Source of the DNA: Candidatus Nanopelagicales bacterium
GTDB lineage: Bacteria > Actinomycetota > Actinomycetes > S36-B12
DNA: 36,835 bases
Direction: 5' to 3'
Assembly: GCA_030726915.1 (NCBI GenBank)
Contig: JANRCR010000047.1
Coordinates: 1 to 36,835, forward strand
Part shown: in pieces, positions 29,031 to 36,835 of the stretch
Position numbering within the stretch: the first letter of the stretch is position 1
Layout of the letters: every line of letters starts with the position of its first letter
Notes under the pieces: model-generated
The model's input: only the letters and a program-made list of their open reading frames with translations
Database searches by the model: none
What the model was told of the DNA's origin: nothing
Program-made: the position numbers and the translations under genes

Positions 29031-29926
29031 TGCGCGTTGCCGTCACCGGAGCCAGCGGACTGATCGGATCGGCCTTGGTGCCGCATCTGCGCGCGCGTGG
29101 TCATGAGGTTGTTCGCCTCGTGCGTCGGGCTCCGTCCAGCCCCGATGAAGTTCGCTGGGATCCAACGACGGGCGATGTGGACCTCGCCGGCCTCACCGAT
29201 GTGCAGGGGGTCATCCACCTCGCCGGCGCTGGTGTCGGCGATAAGCGATGGACCGACGCCTACAAGGACGAGATCCTCAACTCCCGCGTGCAGGGCACCA
29301 CGACAATCGCCCTGGCCATGGTGGCGCTCGACCCACAACCGACCGTGCTGGTGTGCGGTTCGGCCATCGGCTACTACGGCGATACCGGTGATACGCGCAT
29401 CACGGAGAGCTCCCCCCAGGGCGCCGGCTTCCTCGCCGAGGTCGTGGCACAGTGGGAGGCCTCAGCCAAACCCGCCGTCGACGCAGGGATCCGCGTGCCC
29501 TTCGCCCGCACCGGCCTTGTCGTCAGCTCCCAGGGGGGTGCGTGGAAGCGACTCATGCCGATCTTCAAACTCGGTGCTGGCGGGCGCATCGGCTCCGGCC
29601 GGCAGTATTGGTCGTTTATCTCGCTGCGCGATGAGGTCGCTGCCCTGACGGCTCTGCTGGAGGAGGACCGCTACTCCGGTGCGGTCAATCTCACCGCCCC
29701 CCAGCCGGTAACCAACGCCGAGGTTACCCGGGCGATGGGCAGCGTCCTGGGGCGCCCCACGCTGCTCCCCGTGCCAGCCATCGCCCTCAAGATCGCACTG
29801 GGGGAATTCTCCCAGGACGTGCTGGGCAGCCAACGCGTGATGCCGACGGTCTTGACCGCCGAGGGATTCAGCTGGAGTGATCCGACAATCACTACCGCGA
29901 TCGAGCAGGCGGTCGCGGGTCACTAG
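29030..29926 (+). CDS. TIGR01777-type NAD-dependent epimerase/SDR protein
   Basis: [74 protein letters not shown]; overlaps E2 stop. Confidence 0.9.
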   Translation: MRVAVTGASGLIGSALVPHLRARGHEVVRLVRRAPSSPDEVRWDPTTGDVDLAGLTDVQGVIHLAGAGVGDKRWTDAYKDEILNSRVQGTTTIALAMVALDPQPTVLVCGSAIGYYGDTGDTRITESSPQGAGFLAEVVAQWEASAKPAVDAGIRVPFARTGLVVSSQGGAWKRLMPIFKLGAGGRIGSGRQYWSFISLRDEVAALTALLEEDRYSGAVNLTAPQPVTNAEVTRAMGSVLGRPTLLPVPAIALKIALGEFSQDVLGSQRVMPTVLTAEGFSWSDPTITTAIEQAVAGH

Positions 29927-30806
29927 TCGATGCCGCCGGAGACGATGCCCCGTCGTTGACCTCGGCCATCACATCGTTGAGATAACTCCCTGCAGGACTG
30001 ACGTACGCCCCCACAGGCGCAGCCGGACATTCCACCTCTGCTGACCCGACCGCGGTGAATCCAAGAAATGCCGCCATGGCGGCACCGAGCCCGGCGACTC
30101 CCCATCGCCACGGCACGGGCCTTCGCTCACCCGTGGAGCGCCCCGCCGGCACACGCCGTGCTGCATGGCGCCCACGGGAGGGGCGGGGGGGCGCTCCATC
30201 CGGGGATGAGACAGGACGCGGGGGTGGCGCCGGAGTCTCTGCCACACGAGCACGGCGGTGTGCCGGCGGGGACGTCGGGGGTAGGGCTCGACTGGAGGCA
30301 CGTTCGAGTGCCGCAGCCAGCCGGGCCATGGTGGGTCGCACGGTGTGGTCAGGGTCGGCTCCCATGATGAGCATCTGGGCGATGTCGGCTCCCACGGACC
30401 CCGACGGCAGCCAGGACTGCAAGACGGACACCACATCTCGCACGTCCTGCGCTGCATCACCCCCGGGGAGCCAGCCCGTGAGGATTCCGACACCGTGATC
30501 ATCGTGAATCGCGGACACAGACACGCCACCGTGGGCAAGACCCGCATCATGCAGCACCGCGAGGCCCGCGGCAATCGGCGTCATGAGCCGGAGGATCTCA
30601 GCCGCATCCGCCGTACTCCCATCACAGCCAACGGCATTCGCGGGGATCTCCCACGTGAGCGCGAGGCCCTCGCTGACAAACGCTGCGTCACGCAGGGCAG
30701 CCAGGCCCTCGTGGCGGATGGCACCTGCCCGTAGTGCCTGCCGTCGTACGCGGTCGCGGTGAACGAGGTCGGGTGGGAGTGGGATGAGCGTCGTGAGTGT
30801 CGTCAT
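29892..30806 (-). CDS. Degenerate kinase-like (pseudokinase-like) protein with a single C-proximal TM segment
   Basis: LMTPIAAGLAVLHDAGLAHGGVSVSAIHDDHGVGILTGWL resembles the HRD/DFG region of Ser/Thr kinases but lacks catalytic residues; proline-rich linker; TM GVAGLGAAMAAFLGFTAVGSA. Confidence 0.6.
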   Translation of the reverse strand: MTTLTTLIPLPPDLVHRDRVRRQALRAGAIRHEGLAALRDAAFVSEGLALTWEIPANAVGCDGSTADAAEILRLMTPIAAGLAVLHDAGLAHGGVSVSAIHDDHGVGILTGWLPGGDAAQDVRDVVSVLQSWLPSGSVGADIAQMLIMGADPDHTVRPTMARLAAALERASSRALPPTSPPAHRRARVAETPAPPPRPVSSPDGAPPRPSRGRHAARRVPAGRSTGERRPVPWRWGVAGLGAAMAAFLGFTAVGSAEVECPAAPVGAYVSPAGSYLNDVMAEVNDGASSPAASTSDPRPPARSR

Positions 30807-30874
30807 GGAGGCATCGTGCATCCAATGGGCGGTCCCATGCTTTTGGTCATCCACAGGCGACTAACGTGTTCGCC

Positions 30875-32161
30875 ATGACTGTCGTCGTCGTGGGTGCAGG
30901 TCTGAGCGGCCTCGCCGCGGCCCGCCACCTCACGCAGCACGGCGTCGAGGTCATGGTGCTCGAGAGCGCGGATGCCGTGGGCGGACGGGTGCGCACCGAC
31001 ATCGTCGACGGATACCGACTCGATCGAGGCTTTCAGCTCTACAACCCGGCCTACCCGGAGGGCGCTCGCCTCCTCGACTACGAGGCCCTCGACCTCAAAC
31101 CCTTCATCGCCGGTGCGCGCATCATCATCAGCCAGGGTGGCCATCGACAGGTGATCCGCGTCGCAGATCCGCGACGGCAACCGTCGTGGGCCGTCCCGTC
31201 CCTCACCGCCCGAATCGGATCACCGCTGTCGACAGCCCGATTCGGTGCCTACGCCGTGTCGCGCGCCGTCCGCTCCCCCGCAGCCTTGAGTGGGGAGCCC
31301 GACATCACTGCCGAGGATGCATTACGCCGCGCTGGAGCGGATCGCACACTGATGGAACGGGTGCTGCGCCCCTTCCTCTCCGGTGTCTTCCTGGAGTCCG
31401 ACCTCACGACCTCACGACGCTTCCTCGACCTCGTGTTGAAGTCCTTCGTCCAGGGCACACCGAGTGTGCCCGCCCTCGGCATGCAGAGGATCCCCGATCA
31501 GTTGGCCAGGGGACTCGATGTCCGACTAGACCAACAGGTCGCCTCGGTCTCAGCACATAGCGTCGATGTCACGGGTGGTGACGTGCACTCCGCGGAAGGT
31601 GTGATCGTCGCGACCGATCCCACAACCGCAGCTCGACTCATCCCGGGGGTGCGAGCGCCAGCAGCACGCTCGGTCACGACGTGGTACTACCGCCCCACGT
31701 GCGCACCCGATGAACTCGCTGACGGCGAGGCCGCCCTCATCCTTGATGGCGCTCGTCGCGGGCCACTCGTCAACACCGTCGTGCTCACCCATGCGGCACC
31801 CGACTATGCACCGGCCGGCAGCGCACTGATTGCCGCGTCCGCTCTCGGCGTGCGTGACACTCCCGCACACGAGAGTGCCGTGCGAGACCATCTCGCCTGG
31901 CTGTACGGCGTGCCCACGAGGGACTGGGACGTCATTGCTCGATACGCCATCCCCTATGCACTCCCGGCTATGCCGGTGCCCTTTGACCTGCAGCGACCGA
32001 CACGCACATCCCGAGGTGTCTACATTGCTGGTGACCATCGCGACACCTCATCCATCCAGGGTGCCCTGGTGAGCGGACGCCGGGCAGCCCAGGCGCTGCT
32101 CTCCGACCTCGGGATCGCGGCGCCCAATCCGGCACCTTCTGAGTCACTGGAGGCTTCATGA
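30875..32161 (+). CDS. NAD(P)/FAD-dependent oxidoreductase (amine oxidase/desaturase-like)
   Basis: MTVVVVGAGLSGLAAARHLTQHGVEVMVLESADAVGGRVRTDIVDGYRLDRGFQLYNPAYPE; C-terminal GVYIAGDHRDTSSIQGALVSGRRAAQALL. Confidence 0.92.
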   Translation: MTVVVVGAGLSGLAAARHLTQHGVEVMVLESADAVGGRVRTDIVDGYRLDRGFQLYNPAYPEGARLLDYEALDLKPFIAGARIIISQGGHRQVIRVADPRRQPSWAVPSLTARIGSPLSTARFGAYAVSRAVRSPAALSGEPDITAEDALRRAGADRTLMERVLRPFLSGVFLESDLTTSRRFLDLVLKSFVQGTPSVPALGMQRIPDQLARGLDVRLDQQVASVSAHSVDVTGGDVHSAEGVIVATDPTTAARLIPGVRAPAARSVTTWYYRPTCAPDELADGEAALILDGARRGPLVNTVVLTHAAPDYAPAGSALIAASALGVRDTPAHESAVRDHLAWLYGVPTRDWDVIARYAIPYALPAMPVPFDLQRPTRTSRGVYIAGDHRDTSSIQGALVSGRRAAQALLSDLGIAAPNPAPSESLEAS

Positions 32162-32892
32162 CCACGCGTCGCATCCTCGCCACGAGTGGCGGCTTCGTTG
32201 CCGGTGACCGCTGGGGTGTCATGCGACCCGGGGGCATCCTTCAGGAGGCTCTGCGCCTCACCGGCGCGGATCGGCCACGCGTCTGCCTGGTGATGACCGC
32301 CTCCGGCGACGATGCGTCCTACCTCGCCCGCAGTTATGCCGCGTTCGCCGGACTGGGCTGCGATGTCGATCACCTAGCGCTCTTCACCATGCCCAATCGG
32401 GACCCGGAGGAGATCCTTGCCCGCAGCGACCTCGTCTGGGTCGGTGGTGGCAGTGTCGCAAATCTGCTCGCGCTGTGGCGTCTGCACGGCGTCGATTCGG
32501 CGATGCGCGAGGCGTGGGAGCGCGGCGCCATCCTCGCGGGGGTGAGTGCAGGTTCCATCTGCTGGCACGTCGGCGGTCCCACGGATTCCTACGGCCCGGA
32601 CTTGCGGGTGATAACCGATGGGCTCGGCCTGCTCCCCTATGGCAATGGCGTGCACTACGACAGCGAGGAGCAGCGTCGACCGCTCCTGCAACGCGTCGTC
32701 GGTGACGGGCTCCTACCGACGTCCTATGCCACCGACGACCATGTTGGCATTCTCTACGAGGGGGATGAGCCGGCGCGCGTCATCGCGGACCAGGACGTCG
32801 ATCCGGCCACGGGGCCTGCGGCGTACCGGATCGAGCGCGTGGGTGGCCATGTCGTGGAGACCCGCCTGCCCGTGGGGGAAATTCCCGCATAG
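32158..32892 (+). CDS. Peptidase E (S51, class I glutamine amidotransferase-like)
   Basis: ILATSGGFVAGDRWG, DLVWVGGGSVANLLALWRLHGVD, ILAGVSAGSICW; ATGA overlap with upstream gene. Confidence 0.9.
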   Translation: MTTRRILATSGGFVAGDRWGVMRPGGILQEALRLTGADRPRVCLVMTASGDDASYLARSYAAFAGLGCDVDHLALFTMPNRDPEEILARSDLVWVGGGSVANLLALWRLHGVDSAMREAWERGAILAGVSAGSICWHVGGPTDSYGPDLRVITDGLGLLPYGNGVHYDSEEQRRPLLQRVVGDGLLPTSYATDDHVGILYEGDEPARVIADQDVDPATGPAAYRIERVGGHVVETRLPVGEIPA

Positions 32893-32930
32893 TGCTTGCC
32901 TGCGCGCGCTCTGACGATCACTATGTGCGC

Positions 32931-33230
32931 ATGCGCATCTCCATCGTGAAGTCTCCACTCATCGCCCTCGCCGCCTCGGCAGCCTTGGTGCTCTCCGCAT
33001 GCGGTGGGGGTGGCTATGATTCGAACCAGGCTCAGGAGTTATGCGACCAACTCGCCGCAGGCACCGACCCCTTCGAGATCTTCCAGTCCATGCGCGACGA
33101 CTTCGCCGACCAACCCAAGTGGGCTGCGGCGGCGAAGGACTGGGCAAAGTCCACATGCCCCGATCAGCTCGCCAACAACGAGATCCTGCGCAACATCATC
33201 TCGAATACCGGCGGCGATCCCGACTCCTGA
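32931..33230 (+). CDS. Small putative lipoprotein
   Basis: MRISIVKSPLIALAASAALVLSACGGGGYDSNQAQELCDQLAAGTDPFEIFQSMRDDF: lipobox LSAC. Confidence 0.75.
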   Translation: MRISIVKSPLIALAASAALVLSACGGGGYDSNQAQELCDQLAAGTDPFEIFQSMRDDFADQPKWAAAAKDWAKSTCPDQLANNEILRNIISNTGGDPDS

Positions 33231-33247
33231 GATCGGGAACTACTCGC

Positions 33248-33589
33248 TCAGGGACGGCTGTATGCGCGGATGACCTCGGCAACGATGACGTCGTACTCGG
33301 TGTACCAGTCCTGCCGGCCTCGCGCTTGCGCCTGCGCATGCTCGGCCACGGACTTCCACGCGCGAGCACTGACATCGTCGCGCCAGTAGGAGACGGTGAT
33401 CCCCTCGACCCCATCGCGCACCGAGCGCACGCCGAGATAGCCGGGCTGCTCGGCGGCGAGCACATCCATGCGCGCAGCCATCGCGGCGTATCCATCGGCA
33501 TCAGACAACCGACCCGATCGATCGGGATTGATGCGCCTCATGGAGTGGAAGATGACAGCTACGGCGCCCGGCGGCAGGTCGGGGATCAT
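33248..33589 (-). CDS. Antibiotic biosynthesis monooxygenase (ABM)-like protein
   Basis: AVAVIFHSMRR...YAAMAARMDVLAAEQPGYLGVRSVRDGVEGITVSYWRDDVSARAWKSVAEHAQAQARGRQDWYTEYDVIVAEVIRAY; ATGA overlap with MMPL stop. Confidence 0.75.
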   Translation of the reverse strand: MIPDLPPGAVAVIFHSMRRINPDRSGRLSDADGYAAMAARMDVLAAEQPGYLGVRSVRDGVEGITVSYWRDDVSARAWKSVAEHAQAQARGRQDWYTEYDVIVAEVIRAYSRP

Positions 33590-35958
33590 TCGACGCTGAA
33601 GTTGGGTAGCCGCTTGCCGAGCCATCCAGGAAGCCACCAGTTGGCGCGCCCGATCATCGACATCACGCAGGGGATGAGAACCAGACGGATGATGAAGGCG
33701 TCAATGAGGATGGCGGAAGCCAGCGCGACCCCAAAGAGCTTTATGGTGTCGTTCGGCATGGGCACGAAAGCGATGAAGACCGAACTCATGATGAGGGCCG
33801 CGGCCACGACGACGCGACCGGAGCCGGCCAGTCCGTGGCGCACCGCCTCTCCATTGTCACCGGTCACATGCCAGCCCTCTTGCATGCGGGAAACGAGGAA
33901 GACCTCGTAGTCCATCGACAGGCCAAAGAGAATCGCGAACACCATGATGGGCAGGAAGGGCAGGATGGGTCCTGTCGTGGACACACCGATCAGGCTCGCG
34001 CCCCAGCCCCATTGGAAGACAGCGACGCTAATGCCGAGTGCGGCCGCGAAACTGAGCAGACTTGTCAGGGCCGCCGTGAGTGGAATCACCACGGAGCGGA
34101 AAAGCAGGAAGAGCGCGAGGAATCCCAGGCCAATAACCACGAGAAGGAACAGCGGCAGCACGCTGATGAGCACATCCGTGAAGTCCTGGGTCACGGCCTG
34201 CACTCCACCGACATAGATCGTTGCCCCTGACGGCGTGATCGCCGCTGAAGTTTGGGAGCGTAAGCGCTCGAGCAAGGCATTCGTCGCCGGGTCATCGGGT
34301 GAGGTCGTCGGCTGGACGAGCACGCTGGTGACGATCCCATTGTCGCTAAAAAGTCCGTTGGTATCGCCGACCGTTGCGGTGGTGTAGAGGGGCAGCATGT
34401 CCTCATTCGGCAACGTGAGGGCGACCCCCTCAGTTGCTGCCAACTCGCTCACGACCGACTTGAGGGCCGTGTCGTCCAAGGGAGTGGGAAGTGTGGCAAC
34501 GACAAAAAACGGACCGTTGACCCCTGGACCGAATCCCTTCGCCATCAGGTCGAATCCCACGCGGGCTGGCGTCCCTGGTTGGGCACTTCCGTTGTCCGGG
34601 AAGCCTTGGCGCAGTGACAGCGCAGGTATGGCAAGGACGAGCACGACGATGAGGGCGAGAATGGCATATAGCCATGGCGCCTTCTGCAGGAAACCTCCGT
34701 ACGTCGCCCAGGCGCTTTGGTCCAAAGGCTTCACCGACGGGTGCCGGGACCACGGCATGCGAAGTCCAATCGTTCGACGGCCGAGCAGGCTAGCGACTGC
34801 TGGGAGCAAAAAGAGTGCGGCCAGCATGATGACGAATACGGTCACTGCCGCAGCGATCGCGAGTCCGTAGAAGAAGCTCACACGCAGGACGAAGAGACTG
34901 AGAAGCGCCATGATCACGGTGCTGCCAGCGAAGAGGACAGCACGCCCGGCCGTCCTAGTAGCCGTACGAATCGCATCCTTCGGTTCGGACCCGGACAAGA
35001 CCTCCTGCCGGAATCGATTGAGGATGAAGAGCGAGTAGTCGATCCCGACACCGAGGCCGATCATTGACGCCAGTTCGGGCGAGAAGGAGGCCACGTCCAA
35101 GAAGCCGGCGATGAGCAGGATCAGGAACTGACCGATTGCGAGACCACCGACCGCGACCAGGATGGGAAGGCCTGCCGCGACAAGGCTGCCAAACGCGATG
35201 GCCAAGATGATGATGGCAGCAATGATGCCCACAAGTTCGCTGGATGAGTCACCGGCGCCGGCTGCCGTCAAAATCTGACCGGTGGCGCCGACCTGAAGCG
35301 TGTCCGAACCCGCCGCCTCCAAGACGTCCACGAAGTCGGTGGCCAACTCCTGGCTGACGACCCCGGTGCCGGACCCCTCGAAGGTCACAGCGGCGTAGGC
35401 GACCGTACCGTCCTTGCTGATCGTTGACGTTGCTTCCTTCGCTGCCTTGTTGGCCTCAAGGAGGCTGTTGAGTTCGTCTTGCACCGACTGCGGAGTGCCG
35501 TCGGGATACGTGACATCGGTGGTCCCATCCGCAAACGCCTTGTTGACCTCATCTTGGAAGTCCTGAGGAGTGCCGGGCGGGAAGTTCAGAGTCGGGTCGG
35601 TGGGAGGGGGGCAATCGGGCCCATAGGTCTTGTCGTAGGGCGACGTGACGCACGAGATGCCATCGATGGCCGCGAGAGTCGTGAGCAGGGTGTCGACCTC
35701 GGACCTCACCTCTGGGGCATCGACCGGGCCGGTCACCGGAGACCACACCACATCCGCGCTGTTGCCGTCAGCGGCCTGGGGGTTCACCTCACCGAGGAGT
35801 TCCTGTGCAAACGCCGACTGGGTGTTGGGCAGCGAGAATGAGTCATTAAAGGTGCCTTTGAAGCTTGTCGCCAAGACAGCGACTCCGATCGTCGCTAACA
35901 CCCAGATGGCGATAGCAACCACGGGCCTGCGGATGGCCCAGGCGGATAGCGGTCCCAC
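33586..35958 (-). CDS. MMPL/RND superfamily transporter
   Basis: About 12 TM, two repeats; GLGVGIDYSLFILNRFRQEVLSG and FAILFGLSMDYEVFLVSRMQEGW signatures. Confidence 0.93.
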   Translation of the reverse strand: MGPLSAWAIRRPVVAIAIWVLATIGVAVLATSFKGTFNDSFSLPNTQSAFAQELLGEVNPQAADGNSADVVWSPVTGPVDAPEVRSEVDTLLTTLAAIDGISCVTSPYDKTYGPDCPPPTDPTLNFPPGTPQDFQDEVNKAFADGTTDVTYPDGTPQSVQDELNSLLEANKAAKEATSTISKDGTVAYAAVTFEGSGTGVVSQELATDFVDVLEAAGSDTLQVGATGQILTAAGAGDSSSELVGIIAAIIILAIAFGSLVAAGLPILVAVGGLAIGQFLILLIAGFLDVASFSPELASMIGLGVGIDYSLFILNRFRQEVLSGSEPKDAIRTATRTAGRAVLFAGSTVIMALLSLFVLRVSFFYGLAIAAAVTVFVIMLAALFLLPAVASLLGRRTIGLRMPWSRHPSVKPLDQSAWATYGGFLQKAPWLYAILALIVVLVLAIPALSLRQGFPDNGSAQPGTPARVGFDLMAKGFGPGVNGPFFVVATLPTPLDDTALKSVVSELAATEGVALTLPNEDMLPLYTTATVGDTNGLFSDNGIVTSVLVQPTTSPDDPATNALLERLRSQTSAAITPSGATIYVGGVQAVTQDFTDVLISVLPLFLLVVIGLGFLALFLLFRSVVIPLTAALTSLLSFAAALGISVAVFQWGWGASLIGVSTTGPILPFLPIMVFAILFGLSMDYEVFLVSRMQEGWHVTGDNGEAVRHGLAGSGRVVVAAALIMSSVFIAFVPMPNDTIKLFGVALASAILIDAFIIRLVLIPCVMSMIGRANWWLPGWLGKRLPNFSVE

Positions 35959-36030
35959 GACACTCCCTCGATCGATGCATCCGAACCATGCGGATGGGCA
36001 GACGCTACCGTGTCCGGTTAGCCTTCAGGG

Positions 36031-36678
36031 GTGATCCAGGTACGACGGCTCGGCCCGGCATCGATCGACTATGCCGAAGCGTGGGACCTACAGCGCAGCG
36101 TGCACGCGCGCGTGGTGGCTGGCGTAGGGACAGACACCCTTCTCCTGCTCGAGCACGCGCCCGTCTACACCGCAGGCCGACGGACCGAGCCACTCGATCG
36201 ACCCCTTGATGGCACACCCGTGATTGACGTGGATCGCGGCGGCCGCATCACCTGGCACGGCCCGGGTCAACTCGTGGGATATCCGATCGTGCACCTGCCC
36301 TTCCCCCTTGATGTGGTGGGCCATGTGCGTCGACTTGAGGATGCACTCATGGAGGCCTGCCAAAACGTCGGCGTGATGACGGTACGCATCGATGGGCGCA
36401 GTGGAGTCTGGGTGCCAGCGGACGATCGGGGTCCTGACCGCAAGGTAGCGGCCATCGGGGTGCGCGTGGCCCGAGGTGTTGCTCTGCATGGCTTCGCCCT
36501 CAACTGCAACTGCGATATGTCCGCCTTTGATGCCATCGTGCCCTGCGGCATTCGTGACGCCGGCGTCACCAGCCTGAGTCGTGAGCTCGGACGTGATGTC
36601 ACCGTCGCGGAGATGCTGCCCCTCGTCGAGGGGCACGTGACGCGCATCCTCAGCATCGCCGTAGGGTCACCCACATGA
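36031..36678 (+). CDS. lipB: Octanoyltransferase LipB
   Basis: [76 protein letters not shown]. Confidence 0.95.
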   Translation: MIQVRRLGPASIDYAEAWDLQRSVHARVVAGVGTDTLLLLEHAPVYTAGRRTEPLDRPLDGTPVIDVDRGGRITWHGPGQLVGYPIVHLPFPLDVVGHVRRLEDALMEACQNVGVMTVRIDGRSGVWVPADDRGPDRKVAAIGVRVARGVALHGFALNCNCDMSAFDAIVPCGIRDAGVTSLSRELGRDVTVAEMLPLVEGHVTRILSIAVGSPT

Positions 36679-36835
36679 CCGAGCGCCGCCTGCTGCGCCT
36701 CGAGGTCAAGAACTCCGCAACTCCTATTGAGCGCAAGCCCGAGTGGATCAAGACCCGGCTGCGCACCGGACCCGAATACACCGCGGTGCGCTCCCTGGTC
36801 GAGCGTGAGGGCCTCCACACCGTGTGTCAGGAGGC
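36675..36835 (+). CDS. lipA: Lipoyl synthase LipA, N-terminal part only (runs off window, absent from ORF track)
   Basis: ATGA overlap with lip[55 protein letters not shown], typical LipA N-terminus up to the first cysteine motif. Confidence 0.92.
   Translation, partial: MTERRLLRLEVKNSATPIERKPEWIKTRLRTGPEYTAVRSLVEREGLHTVCQE

Overview
High-GC actinobacterial chromosome segment with ordinary gene density and many overlapping ATGA/GTGA gene junctions. Left to right: a glycerate kinase truncated by the window edge (-); nadA (+); a pspA-htpX-pspAB-like envelope-stress cluster (-); a DUF3043-type membrane protein; and a cobalamin-riboswitch-led operon of about 9 kb. That operon encodes a secreted alpha/alpha-barrel (prenyltransferase-fold) protein, an SCO2322-like anchored surface protein, ECF-T, fused ECF ATPases, ECF-S, an MBL-CobU fusion, CobT and CobS. 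Next is an accessory-looking block: alpha/beta hydrolase, membrane-anchored family-5 substrate-binding protein, TetR, SDR, acyl-CoA dehydrogenase, DmdA/GcvT-like protein. After it come gcvT, an APC permease (-) and pepA, then lpdA, a two-lipoyl-domain E2 (sucB-like), a TIGR01777 protein, a degenerate kinase-like membrane protein (-), an FAD oxidoreductase, peptidase E, a small lipoprotein, an ABM-like protein and an MMPL transporter (-), lipB and the start of lipA. The most interesting signals are: (1) the riboswitch-led operon, which looks like a complete corrinoid capture, import and salvage system with a transcobalamin-like secreted barrel protein and an MBL-CobU fusion; (2) three TGAC-N6-GTCA palindromes in the TetR-containing accessory block, suggesting a small regulon; (3) a large imperfect palindrome between pepA and lpdA. 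All functional calls come from reading the translations by eye; no database search was run.
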